The translations under genes were made by a program, and so were the position numbers. A stretch of DNA of 64,000 nucleotides, taken from positions 124,001 to 188,000 of the forward strand of contig NZ_BOMV01000001.1 of assembly GCF_016862375.1 (NCBI RefSeq). The letters run 5' to 3'. Of the stretch, positions 53,895 through 64,000 are shown one piece after another (the stretch's first letter is position 1; each line of letters begins with the position of its first letter). This stretch comes from Paractinoplanes rishiriensis (GTDB taxonomy: Bacteria > Actinomycetota > Actinomycetes > Mycobacteriales > Micromonosporaceae). The notes below the pieces were generated by a model. The model saw only the letters and a program-made list of their open reading frames with translations. It did no database searches and was not told the origin of the DNA.

Positions 53895-54758
53895 CTACAG
53901 CCACAGCTTCTGGAGCATGTGCCAGTCCTGCGGATGCTCGGCGATTCCGGCCGCGTACGCATCAGCGAGAAGCTGGGTGGTGGCCTTGACCCGCTCGTCC
54001 AGCGGGCCCTCGGTGGGCGGCGTGATCCGGCGCAGCACCGCGTACGTCTGGGTCTCGGTAAACGACAGGTCGGCGGCGATCAGCGGCGCGCCGGTGCGCA
54101 GCGCCAGGATCGCCGGACCGCCCGGCATCCGGGTGCGGGCGCCGAAGAACTCCACCTCGACCCCGTTGCGGGACAGGTCGCGGTCGCCCAGCAGGGCCAC
54201 CACCCAGCCCTGACCGAGCCGTTCGGCCAGCACGTCGAGCGGCGCGCGCTGGCCACCGGTCAGCGGGATGACCTCCATGCCGAGCTTTTCCCGGTACGCG
54301 ACGAACTGCCGGAACACGCCCTCGGGCTTGAGCCGCTCGGCCACCGTCACCATGGGCCAGCCGTTGGAGACCACCCAGGCCGCCGCCGCGTCCCAGTTGC
54401 CCATGTGCGGCAACGCCAGGATCACGCCCCGGCCCTCGGCCATGCCGGTCTTGAGCCAGTCGTAGTGCTCGGCCGACATCCCGAACCCGGCGAGGAACTG
54501 TTCTTTCGTCTGCGACGGCAGCCGGAACGCTTCCATCCAGTAGCGCGCGTAGGAGCGCAGCGCGTCGCGTACCAGATCCTCGGAAAGCTGGGGATCCACC
54601 TGGGTGAGATTCTTACGCAGGCGTTGGGTGCCGGGTCCGTTTTGGCGGTACGCGCGATCGGCCGCGAAATTGAACAGGGCGCGCGCGGCCGGCAGCGGCA
54701 GCGCACGGACCAGCCGCCACCCGGCTGCGAAGCCGAACTCGGTCAGCCGGTCCTTCAT
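53895..54758 (-). CDS. Phosphatidylinositol mannoside acyltransferase
   Basis: The 287-aa protein belongs to the lauroyl/myristoyl acyltransferase (HtrB-like) family. The H-x4-D catalytic motif is LPHMGNWDAAAAW, with GDRDLSRNGVEVEFFG and MPGGPAILALRTGAPLI downstream. In mycobacteria the equivalent protein (PatA, Rv2611c) acylates the mannose of PIM. Its start overlaps the end of the PI-phosphate synthase gene (ATGA), and pimA follows 10 bp later, so all three are coupled. Confidence 0.92.
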   Translation of the reverse strand: MKDRLTEFGFAAGWRLVRALPLPAARALFNFAADRAYRQNGPGTQRLRKNLTQVDPQLSEDLVRDALRSYARYWMEAFRLPSQTKEQFLAGFGMSAEHYDWLKTGMAEGRGVILALPHMGNWDAAAAWVVSNGWPMVTVAERLKPEGVFRQFVAYREKLGMEVIPLTGGQRAPLDVLAERLGQGWVVALLGDRDLSRNGVEVEFFGARTRMPGGPAILALRTGAPLIAADLSFTETQTYAVLRRITPPTEGPLDERVKATTQLLADAYAAGIAEHPQDWHMLQKLWL

Positions 54759-55387
54759 TCCGCCGGTCCGGGTTCGGTGGCCGGGATGTCCGAGCGGGCC
54801 GCGTGGATCAGCCGTTGGAACACCGTGACCAGGGACAGCACGGCCAGCACCCAGAGCGCGGCGGGCAGCCCCCAGTCCAGCCCGGCGGCGCCGAGCAGAC
54901 CGCCGACGCCCAAGATGAGCAGGCGTTCCAGGCGCTCGGCGATGCCGACGTCGGCGTCCAGCCCGAGGCTCTGGGCGCGCGCCTTCACATACGAGACGAC
55001 CTGACCGGCGACCAGGCTGATCAGCGCGGCGATCATGCCGCCGTACGGATTGTCCTGGCCGGCCATGTAGTAGACGACCGCGCCGAAGACGGCGCCGTCG
55101 GCGAGGCGGTCCATCGACGAGTCGAGCAGCGCGCCGAATTTGCCGGTGCCGCCGCGGATGCGGGCCATCGTGCCGTCCAGCGCGTCGGTGAGCGCGCACG
55201 CGGTGACCACCACGGTGCCCCAGAACAGCTCTCCGATGGCGCCGAGGTAGGCCCCGCACAGCACGCCGACCGTGCCGGCGATGGTCACCGCGTTCGGCGT
55301 GACACCGAGGCGCAGCAGGAAGTGGGCGGTCGGGATGACCCCGTGCGAAACGATGGCACGGGCGGGTACTTGGACGATCTTTGCCAT
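54755..55387 (-). CDS. pgsA: Phosphatidylinositol phosphate synthase
   Basis: The 210-aa CDP-alcohol phosphatidyltransferase joins CDP-diacylglycerol and inositol phosphate to make the PIM precursor. The signature D-x2-DG-x2-AR-x8-G-x3-D-x3-D is complete in DALDGTMARIRGG followed by GALLDSSMDRLAD. Five or six membrane helices follow. The ATG at 55387 was chosen over a 35-residue Arg-rich extension. In mycobacteria the same gene precedes the acyltransferase and pimA. Confidence 0.93.
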   Translation of the reverse strand: MAKIVQVPARAIVSHGVIPTAHFLLRLGVTPNAVTIAGTVGVLCGAYLGAIGELFWGTVVVTACALTDALDGTMARIRGGTGKFGALLDSSMDRLADGAVFGAVVYYMAGQDNPYGGMIAALISLVAGQVVSYVKARAQSLGLDADVGIAERLERLLILGVGGLLGAAGLDWGLPAALWVLAVLSLVTVFQRLIHAARSDIPATEPGPAE

Positions 55388-55554
55388 GGCCGTCCCACCA
55401 TAACGGCGAGCGGCGGGGCGTGACATGGCCCCGCCGGTACGTAGCCGTATCGTCATCTCCGCAACTACAAAGGGTTGCGGCGGCAACAGCACCGGGTGTG
55501 GGATTCATAGGCAGCGTCGTCGTTAACACTGTCGAAACGATGGGAGCGGCCGCC

Positions 55555-57726
<2,172 letters not shown>

Positions 57727-58281
57727 TCAGGCGGCCGGCCACGCGTCCGACAACATGATCCGGGTGTCGGTGAGCAACTGCGGCAGCACCTTGGTGCGGC
57801 CGACGATCGGCATGAAGTTGGCGTCGCCGCCCCACCGCGGCACCACGTGCTGGTGCAGGTGGGCGGCGATGCCGGCGCCGGCCACCGACCCCTGGTTCAT
57901 GCCCAGGTTGAAGCCGTGCGGCCGGCTCACCGTGCGCACCACCCGCATCGCCGTGCGGGTGAAGGCGGCCAGCTCGACGGTCTCGTCCTCGGTCAGCTCG
58001 GTGTAGTCGGCCACGTGCCGGTAGGGGCAGATCAGCAGATGCCCGGGGTTGTACGGATAGAGGTTGAGCACCGCGAACACCAGCTCGCCCCGGGCGACCA
58101 CCAGGGTTTCCGCCCCGCTGCGCCCGGGCGCCTGGCAGAACGGGCAACCGGCCGGCTGTTCGTAGCCGCCCTCGGGCCGGTCCACGCCGGTGATGTAGGT
58201 CATCCGGTGCGGCGTCCACAACCGCTCCAGCCCGTCCGGCTCGCCGGTCTCCTCGACTCGCTGTTCCGCTACGTCGGCCAC
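57727..58281 (-). CDS. HIT domain protein (Ap4A phosphorylase-like)
   Basis: The 184-aa protein has the HIT motif HLHQHVVPRW near residue 141. The N-terminal CPFC of QPAGCPFCQAPG belongs to the zinc site of the Ap4A phosphorylase II/HIT group. ELVFAVLNLYPYNPGHLLICPYRHVADYTEL completes the pattern. In mycobacteria a gene of this type precedes pgsA; here an EF-G-like gene on the other strand intervenes. The start is GTG. The likely role is hydrolysis of dinucleoside polyphosphates. Confidence 0.92.
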   Translation of the reverse strand: MADVAEQRVEETGEPDGLERLWTPHRMTYITGVDRPEGGYEQPAGCPFCQAPGRSGAETLVVARGELVFAVLNLYPYNPGHLLICPYRHVADYTELTEDETVELAAFTRTAMRVVRTVSRPHGFNLGMNQGSVAGAGIAAHLHQHVVPRWGGDANFMPIVGRTKVLPQLLTDTRIMLSDAWPAA

Positions 58282-58294
58282 TCACGCAGCCTAG

Positions 58295-59248
58295 TCACTC
58301 GCCGGCCGTGGTGGCGGCGGCCAGCCACCCGGGCAGCGGCTCGCGGGCCGAGAGCCAGTCCGCCGGAATGCCGTCCAGCCCGGTGTACGCGGCCACGATG
58401 CCCCCGGTGATCGCGCAGGTGGTGTCGACGTCCCCGCCGGCGCTCCCGCACGCCGCGATGGCCCCCGGATAGTCGCCGAGGAACCGGTCGGCCACCCAGA
58501 CCGCGAACGGAACGGTGTCGATCGCCATGGCCCGCGCGCCGTTGCCGAGCTGGTTGGCCGCCTCGGCCACCCTCACCGAGCCGGCCGTCGCGGGCCCGGA
58601 CGATCGCGCACCGGCGGCACCGGACGGCCCGCGCAGCCGGGCGGCGGCCACCAGGCCGTCGCGGACCCGGCCGGCCGGGGTGTGCGCGATCACGGCGCCC
58701 AGCAGGTCGGGCCGGTGCCCGTCGAGCCGGCCGGCCGCCGCCACCGCCGCGGCCACGGTCACCGCCACCCCGCCGGCGATCCCGTCGGCGTGCGCGTGGG
58801 TCACCTCGGCGGCCCGCGCACCCTGCGTGGCGGCGTGCGCCAGCGAGTCGGCGTGCCAGGCGCCCAGCGGTGCGGCCCGCATGGCGGCGCCGTTGCCGGC
58901 CGAGCCCTGCCCGTCGAACGCCGCGGCGGCCGCGATCGGCCACGGCAGCCCCTCGCGGATGGCCCGCAGCATCGTCACGGCGCCCGGGCCGTACCCGCGG
59001 TAGGGGTCATGGTGACGGCCGAGCAGGTCGGCGAATCCGTCGCGGTCGAAATCACCCTCCGCGAGCACGGCGACCAGGCAGCACGCCTCCTCGGTGTCGT
59101 CCGTCCACTCCCACGGCGCCGGGGGCGGATCGGAAAGATCGACAGGGGCTATAAAGTGTTGGGCGCCAAGGGCATCGCCCACACTGAGGCCGGCCAGGCT
59201 CTCCAGGGCCAGGGCCAGCCGCGTACCGGGGAAAAGCGTGAATGACAT
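58295..59248 (-). CDS. ADP-ribosylglycohydrolase family protein
   Basis: The 317-aa protein has the metal-binding hallmarks of ADP-ribosylglycohydrolases: EWTDDTEEACCLV near residue 48 (TDDT) and GGDVDTTCAITGGIVAA near the C-terminus (DxDTT). It also has LESLAGLSVGDALG at the start. It would remove ADP-ribose from proteins or nucleic acids. The ATG at 59248 gives the usual family N-terminus; the frame is open to 59305. It is 13 bp upstream of the HIT gene, so both may be transcribed together. Confidence 0.88.
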   Translation of the reverse strand: MSFTLFPGTRLALALESLAGLSVGDALGAQHFIAPVDLSDPPPAPWEWTDDTEEACCLVAVLAEGDFDRDGFADLLGRHHDPYRGYGPGAVTMLRAIREGLPWPIAAAAAFDGQGSAGNGAAMRAAPLGAWHADSLAHAATQGARAAEVTHAHADGIAGGVAVTVAAAVAAAGRLDGHRPDLLGAVIAHTPAGRVRDGLVAAARLRGPSGAAGARSSGPATAGSVRVAEAANQLGNGARAMAIDTVPFAVWVADRFLGDYPGAIAACGSAGGDVDTTCAITGGIVAAYTGLDGIPADWLSAREPLPGWLAAATTAGE

Positions 59249-59344
59249 CGGCACTTCGGATGGTATTAGATCACGCACCGTAATCGAAGGGTGTCCCTGA
59301 ATCACCGGTTAGGCCCAGCTTGCCGTTGGCAGTACGGTCTCTGC

Positions 59345-60034
59345 ATGGCCACGGTGTTGCTCGTCGAGGACGATCACGTCGTGCGTGGCGCCATGCTCCG
59401 CTCGCTCACCGATCGGGGCCACGCCGTGCATGCGGTGGGCACCGCGCTGGACGCGCTCCGGCGGGTCGCGGCCGAGACCCCCGACCTCGTGGTTCTCGAC
59501 CTCGGGCTGCCCGACCTGGACGGCTCCGACGCGCTGCGCATGCTCCGCGGCATCACCGATGTGCCGATCATCATCGCCACCGCCCGCGACGACGAGCAGA
59601 CTGTCGTCCGGCTGCTGCGGGCCGGCGCCGACGACTACATGGTCAAACCGTTCACCGGCGCCCACCTGGACGCCCGGATCGCGACCGTGCTGCGCCGGGT
59701 GGGCCGGGCCAGCCGCACCGCCCAGCCCGCCGTGCACGAGGTCGGCGAGCTGCGGGTGGACGTCGGCGAGCGCAGCGCCAGCCTGGGCGACCAGGTGCTG
59801 GCGCTGACCCGCAAGGAGTTCGACCTGCTGGCATACCTGGCCGCCCGCCCGGGCCGCGTGGTTTCCCGTCGTGAGCTGTTGGAGGAGGTATGGCGACAGC
59901 CATCGGTCGGCGAGGACCAGACGATCGACGTCCACCTGTACTGGCTGCGTCGGAAACTGGGCGAGTCCGCGGCGAAACCTCGCTACCTGCGCACCGTGCG
60001 GGGGGTCGGATTCCGGTTGGTGGCGCCGGACTGA
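59345..60034 (+). CDS. OmpR-type response regulator
   Basis: The 229-aa regulator has a receiver domain with phospho-acceptor Asp52 (VVLDLGLPDLDG), acidic pair EDD at 8-10, and Lys101 (YMVKPF). A C-terminal winged-helix DNA-binding domain follows (LALTRKEFDLLAYLAARPGRVV, YWLRRKLGES, YLRTVRGVGFRLV). The ATG at 59345 is preceded by a TACGGT hexamer 6 bases upstream and no clear Shine-Dalgarno, suggesting a leaderless transcript. It is cotranscribed with the sensor kinase that follows. Confidence 0.95.
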   Translation: MATVLLVEDDHVVRGAMLRSLTDRGHAVHAVGTALDALRRVAAETPDLVVLDLGLPDLDGSDALRMLRGITDVPIIIATARDDEQTVVRLLRAGADDYMVKPFTGAHLDARIATVLRRVGRASRTAQPAVHEVGELRVDVGERSASLGDQVLALTRKEFDLLAYLAARPGRVVSRRELLEEVWRQPSVGEDQTIDVHLYWLRRKLGESAAKPRYLRTVRGVGFRLVAPD

Positions 60035-61446
60035 GGTCCCGGCTGGCCGTCATCACCGCCGCCACCACGGCGATCGCCGCCCTCGCCTTTCTCGTCCCGC
60101 TCGGCTGGGAACTCAGCTCCGACCACCAGGACCAGGTCATGGCCGCGGCCGAGCGGCGCAGCGCCACGGTGGCCGGCGCACTGGCCGCCGGCGCCGGCGA
60201 AAAGGGGGTGACCGCGGCGGTCACCGCCGCCGGGCCCGACGTCACCCTGTACGCGCCGGCCGTCACCACCGGCGGCCGGGCCACCGCGGGTCAGGTGCAG
60301 GCCGCCGCGCAGAAGGGCGCGATCCGCACCGAGGACGTCGACGGCGGCAGGGTCCGCCTCGAACCGGTCACGGTGGCGGGCAAGACGTCGGTGGTCGAGG
60401 TCTTCGTCTCCGAGCACGATCTCGGCGCCGGCACCGCGCGCAACTGGTGGGTGCTGCTCGGCATCGCGCTCGGCCTGGTCGGCGGCTCGGTCTTCGTGGT
60501 CGACCGGCTGGCCCGGGGCGCGGTCGCGTCGGCCCGCAACCTGGTGCACGCGGCCATGGCGGTCGGCGGCGGCGACCTCGGCGTCCGCATCCAGCCGTCC
60601 GGCCCGCGCGAGCTGGCCGAGGCCGGGTACGCGTTCAACCGGATGGCGGACCGGCTGATCACCTCGCGGACCGACGAACGGGAACTGGTCGCCGACCTGT
60701 CGCACCGGCTGCGCACGCCGCTCACCGCGCTGCGCCTGGACGCCGAGGCGCTCGACCCGGACGACACCCAGGTCGGCATCATGTTCGACCAGGACGAACT
60801 CGACCGACGCCGGGGCATCCGGCGCATCCGGCAGGCCATCGTGACCCTGGAGGGCGAGGTCAACCAGCTGATCAACACCACCCGGCAGGCGGTCGCCGCA
60901 CAGGTGGCCGAGGCGCCCGAGGACGGGTTGTGCGACGCCAGCGAGGTGGTCCGGGAAAGGATGCTGTTCTGGTCGGCCCTAGCCGGTGACCAGAACCGGC
61001 AGTATCGGGTGATCGGCGCGCACACCCGGATTCCGGTCCCGGTAGGCCGGGCCGAACTGGCCGCGGCGCTCGATGCCGTACTGGGTAATGTGTTCCGCTA
61101 CACACCGCAGGGCACCGCGTTCGAGGTGGGCATCTCCCGGCGTGACGGCTGGGTGGCATTGCGCGTCGACGACGCGGGCACCGGTATCCCCGATCCGGAG
61201 AAGGCGATGCAACGTGGCCAGAGCAACCAGGGTTCCACCGGCCTCGGACTCGACATCGCCCGGCGCGCGGCGCAGGCCGCGGGCGGCTCGGTCAGCCTGG
61301 ACCGGGCCGCGATGGGTGGTGCCAGCGTGGTGATGCTGCTGGCCGACGCCGAGGCGACGCCGAAACAGGCGAGCCGGTTCGGCCTGGTGGGACGGCTCGC
61401 CCGGGAGCGGACCAGCCGCCCGGGCCGGTCGAATGAGCGCGATTGA
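60031..61446 (+). CDS. Sensor histidine kinase, probable CTG start
   Basis: From the codon at 60031 the protein is 471 aa. It has membrane helices near residues 6-26 and 139-157 enclosing an outer sensor of about 110 residues, a HAMP-like segment, and His225 in DLSHRLRTPLTALRLDAEAL. The N box is LGNVFRYTPQG, and the ATPase motifs are VDDAGTGIPD and GLGLDIARRAA. No ATG, GTG or TTG lies between the first helix and ATG 59890. A CTG overlaps the upstream TGA stop (CTGA), mirroring the ATGA/GTGA coupling used elsewhere in the window. Confidence 0.85.
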   Translation: MRSRLAVITAATTAIAALAFLVPLGWELSSDHQDQVMAAAERRSATVAGALAAGAGEKGVTAAVTAAGPDVTLYAPAVTTGGRATAGQVQAAAQKGAIRTEDVDGGRVRLEPVTVAGKTSVVEVFVSEHDLGAGTARNWWVLLGIALGLVGGSVFVVDRLARGAVASARNLVHAAMAVGGGDLGVRIQPSGPRELAEAGYAFNRMADRLITSRTDERELVADLSHRLRTPLTALRLDAEALDPDDTQVGIMFDQDELDRRRGIRRIRQAIVTLEGEVNQLINTTRQAVAAQVAEAPEDGLCDASEVVRERMLFWSALAGDQNRQYRVIGAHTRIPVPVGRAELAAALDAVLGNVFRYTPQGTAFEVGISRRDGWVALRVDDAGTGIPDPEKAMQRGQSNQGSTGLGLDIARRAAQAAGGSVSLDRAAMGGASVVMLLADAEATPKQASRFGLVGRLARERTSRPGRSNERD

Positions 61447-61655
61447 GCCGGGCGGTACAACAGTTGCTTAGATCTGTATTAAAGGCGTTCCCTCGGCGAG
61501 CCCGGGCTGGCAATGTTCCCTCCGATCCCATCCGGCTTCCCGGTTCGAAGCCCGCAATTCGTCCCCGCGAAGCGAACCGGCGGAGCTCACGCGCGGTGAG
61601 AGGTGGCAACCCCATAACCACCTCCCACCGCGCCCCCGCCAGGCAAGGAGAGTTT

Positions 61656-63836
61656 TTGTCCACCCACCGCCGGCCGACCCCGAGCGGACATCGCCGGGTG
61701 GCCCGTCCGTGGGCCCACCGGCTGTTGCCGGTGGGCCTGGGACTTGCGGTCCTGGGCATCGGCGGCGTGGTGGGCCCCAGCGTGGTGGAAGAGGTCACCG
61801 GCGACGGGCAAAACCAGCTGGCTCTCACCTCCCTCCCCGAGGACACTCCCGACCAGGGCCTGGTCTACGAGGGACTGCAGCCGGCCAAGGCCGACTCGAT
61901 CTGCGCCGGCTCGTACCAGCTGGACGCCGAAACCTGCACCAAGGGCCCGGACGCGGCGCCGGCCGGCCTGTCGGTGCGCCGCGACGTCACCCCGGTGACC
62001 GCGAAGGCGCCCGAGCCGGCGCCGCCGACCCGCGAGTCCGGCAACGTGCCCACCGACGCCGAGATCGCCCGGGACGAGGGCGGCAGCGCGCTCACCGCGG
62101 ACGCTCCGGCCCTGGTACCGGACGCGGCGCCCGGCGAGGCGGCGTTCGTGATGGGCGCCCACGACGTGGCGTGCGAGGGCGACGGCCGCAGCGGCAAGCG
62201 GGTGCAGGTGCTCTACCTGCACGAGTTCGGCACCCCGTCGCGCTACACCGACTTTCTCGGCTCCATCCGCACCTGGTCGGCCGGCGTCGACAACATCTTC
62301 GACGAGAGCGCGGCCGAGACCGGCGGCTCCCGGCACATCCGGTACGTGACCACCCCGCAGTGCCGGGTGGACGTGGCCGAGGTGCAGCTGCCGACCAGCG
62401 CGCTCGCCTCGTTCGCGACCAGCATCCAGGCGCTGCAGACGCTGGGCTACAACCGCAACGACCGCAAGTACCTGATGTTCGCCGACGCGAACGTCTACTG
62501 CGGCATCGCCACCTACATCGCCGACCGGCGGTCCGGCCCGGGTAACCGGAACAACGGCGGGCCGTCGTACGGGCGGGTCGACGCCGGCTGCTGGAGCTCG
62601 GTGATGGCGGCCAAGGAGGTCACCCAGACGCTCGGCGCGGTGCTGATCGACTCGCCCAACTCCAGCGGCGCGGGCGGCTGCCTCGACGAGTACGACCTGC
62701 TCTGCGGCTCGGACCGGTCCGGCAAGCCGGTGCGCAACGTCTGCCCGAAGCGCAACGAGAACCGCCTGGACTGCGGCCACGACGACTACTTCAGCACCAA
62801 CCCCAAGCCGGGCAGCTACCTGGCCAAGAACTGGAACATCGCGCAGAGCGAGTTCCTGCTGCGCAGCGACGGCGGCGACGACGTGGCCGACGCGGGCGGC
62901 CCCGGCTCCGAGGTGGTCACCGCCCCGAGCGCCCCGCCGGTCGAGCCCTCCCCGGTCGACTCCGGCCCGCCGGCCAGCGCGCCGGCCGGGCCGCCCGGCC
63001 CGGACACCGCGGACGGGCCTGGCAACGGGCCGCCCGGCCCCGAGGTGGAGCAGACCGACGGACCGCAGGGCGACGACGAGGGCCGGCCCGACCCGACGGC
63101 GACGCCCGAGCAGGTGCGCGGCAAGCCCGGCGCCCGGCCGATCGCGGCGGCCAAGCACCGGGCCGCCCCGGTGCAGGCGGTCCTGGAGATCCGCGACGCC
63201 ACCAGCAGCTCGGTCCGGCTCACCTGGAGCGCGGCCGCGCCCGAGGCCACGTACGAGGTCTGGGTCGGCGGCCAGCCGATCGCCACGACCAAGGCCACCC
63301 GGGCCCGCCTCATCGGCCTCAAGCCGGACGAGAAGTACCAGGTCACCATAAAGTCCGGTGACGCGTACACGGCAAAGGCCACGGCCGAGACTTCGCCGGC
63401 TGCCCGGCCGGCGCAGAACACCTGGTTCATCCTGACCAACGCGCTGACCGGCGGCGCCGCCGACCTGTACGCGGCCCGGACCGGGAACGGCACGCCGGTG
63501 ACCCTGGCCGGCACCGACGGCGACGCCCAGCAGCAGTGGCAACTGGTGCCGGCCGGCACCGGCTCGTACTCACTGGTGTCGCGGGCCACCGGCAAGTGTG
63601 TGGTGCCGCTGGACGGCAACCCGGTCGCCGGCTCCCCGCTGGTACAGGGTGACTGCAACACGGACGACGGGGCCCGCTGGCAGTTGCAGGCCTCCGAATA
63701 CGGATTCACGCTGCGTACAACGGTCGGCGACCTGGTCGCCGGCGTAGGCGAACAGCGCTTCGGCGCACACCGGGTGCTGGTGCTGCAGAACGGCAACGGC
63801 CAGCGCCATCAGAGCTGGACTGCGGTACCCGACTGA
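61656..63836 (+). CDS. Secreted protein with degenerate protease-like domain, Fn3 and ricin-type lectin domains
   Basis: From the TTG at 61656 (AAGGAGAG upstream) the protein is 726 aa, with a membrane helix or uncleaved signal near residues 22-42. A conserved outer domain spans about 165-405. Residues 319-329 read AKEVTQTLGAV and are followed by GCLDEYDLLCGSD; related actinobacterial proteins appear to have HExxH here, so the zinc site looks lost. A Pro/Gly/Asp linker follows (about 410-500), then a fibronectin III domain (505-580) and a ricin B-type lectin domain (588-726). The role may be adhesion or glycan binding. The 61447-61655 gap holds no gene. Confidence 0.85.
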   Translation: MSTHRRPTPSGHRRVARPWAHRLLPVGLGLAVLGIGGVVGPSVVEEVTGDGQNQLALTSLPEDTPDQGLVYEGLQPAKADSICAGSYQLDAETCTKGPDAAPAGLSVRRDVTPVTAKAPEPAPPTRESGNVPTDAEIARDEGGSALTADAPALVPDAAPGEAAFVMGAHDVACEGDGRSGKRVQVLYLHEFGTPSRYTDFLGSIRTWSAGVDNIFDESAAETGGSRHIRYVTTPQCRVDVAEVQLPTSALASFATSIQALQTLGYNRNDRKYLMFADANVYCGIATYIADRRSGPGNRNNGGPSYGRVDAGCWSSVMAAKEVTQTLGAVLIDSPNSSGAGGCLDEYDLLCGSDRSGKPVRNVCPKRNENRLDCGHDDYFSTNPKPGSYLAKNWNIAQSEFLLRSDGGDDVADAGGPGSEVVTAPSAPPVEPSPVDSGPPASAPAGPPGPDTADGPGNGPPGPEVEQTDGPQGDDEGRPDPTATPEQVRGKPGARPIAAAKHRAAPVQAVLEIRDATSSSVRLTWSAAAPEATYEVWVGGQPIATTKATRARLIGLKPDEKYQVTIKSGDAYTAKATAETSPAARPAQNTWFILTNALTGGAADLYAARTGNGTPVTLAGTDGDAQQQWQLVPAGTGSYSLVSRATGKCVVPLDGNPVAGSPLVQGDCNTDDGARWQLQASEYGFTLRTTVGDLVAGVGEQRFGAHRVLVLQNGNGQRHQSWTAVPD

Positions 63837-63850
63837 CGGGAGCGAGAGAC

Positions 63851-64000
63851 GTGCGCGACACCCTGGAAAGAAGACTGGCCGAGCCCGAGGAGCAACTGCC
63901 GCCCCGGTTCAGCCGCCGCCGGCTGATCCGGTGGTTCGCGGTGCTCACCTTCGGCATCGTCCTGGTCATCGCGGTCTGGCAGGAGCCGCTGTACGCCCGG
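63851..64000 (+). CDS. Partial membrane protein, truncated by window edge
   Basis: The N-terminal 50 residues are visible from a GTG at 63851, with GGGAGCGAGAG upstream. The sequence starts MRDTLERRLAEPEEQLPPRF, continues with a basic SRRRLIRWF, and then a membrane helix AVLTFGIVLVIAVW. Topology suggests a short cytoplasmic N-terminus. It starts 14 bp after the secreted protein gene and may share its transcript. Function cannot be assigned. Confidence 0.65.
   Translation, partial: MRDTLERRLAEPEEQLPPRFSRRRLIRWFAVLTFGIVLVIAVWQEPLYAR

Noticed and set aside
61530..61570. GGTTCGAAGCC stretch resembling a tRNA T-loop
   Set aside because: The flanking bases do not form a T stem, and no acceptor or anticodon stem could be placed.

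Overview
This is a 64 kb stretch of a high-GC actinobacterial chromosome. Gene content and order point to Micromonosporaceae, most likely an Actinoplanes-like organism: secDF-yajC with ruvCAB, pgsA/PIM genes, a flagellar fliQ, a FliA/WhiG-type sigma factor, a urease operon, and many GTG/TTG starts with ATGA or GTGA overlaps. The assignment is inferred from content; no rRNA or tRNA is present to confirm it.

Layout. 1-5.8 kb: a partial gene, rarA, small proteins, aspS and a membrane protein with an Asn/Ala repeat. 5.8-13.4 kb: metabolic and hypothetical genes (phytase-like esterase, ComB-like phosphatase, GNAT, PLP-dependent amino-acid lyase, hemerythrin, DUF2993 lipid-binding protein) and a small RelA/SpoT-domain gene broken by two frameshifts. 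13.4-17.2 kb: a GH20 hexosaminidase divergent from an amidohydrolase-RidA pair, then a TetR gene in repeat-rich DNA. 18.0-22.5 kb: a compact ureABCFGD operon. 22.6-26.1 kb: sigma factor, small protein, and a membrane Ser/Thr kinase with a CBM2-like outer domain. 26.7-30.3 kb: a cphB-cphA cyanophycin operon. 30.4-35.8 kb: HxlR regulator/thioesterase, acyl-ACP desaturase, serine hydrolase, hisS and a metallo-beta-lactamase-fold hydrolase. 35.9-37.6 kb: two tandem cyclophilin-like proteins. 37.7-50.5 kb (minus strand): rel, apt, secF, secD, yajC, ruvB with an intein, ruvA, ruvC, yebC and pdxT, the usual actinobacterial neighbourhood. 50.5-58.3 kb: VOC remnant, orphan fliQ, pdxS, pimA, PIM acyltransferase, PI-phosphate synthase, EF-G-like GTPase and HIT protein. 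58.3-64 kb: ADP-ribosylglycohydrolase-like protein, a two-component system and a large secreted protein with fibronectin and ricin domains.

The most notable item is the 336-residue intein inside the Walker A motif of RuvB. It has Pro at its first position and Cys at the block F nucleophile position, suggesting class 3 splicing, and carries a LAGLIDADG endonuclease with both acidic residues. Other points of interest are the orphan fliQ with a VOC gene remnant between pdxT and pdxS, the doubly frameshifted (p)ppGpp-synthetase-like gene, a cyclophilin lacking its catalytic Arg, a secreted protein with an apparently degenerate HExxH site, a histidine kinase apparently starting at CTG, and a 23-bp divergent start region carrying a palindrome.
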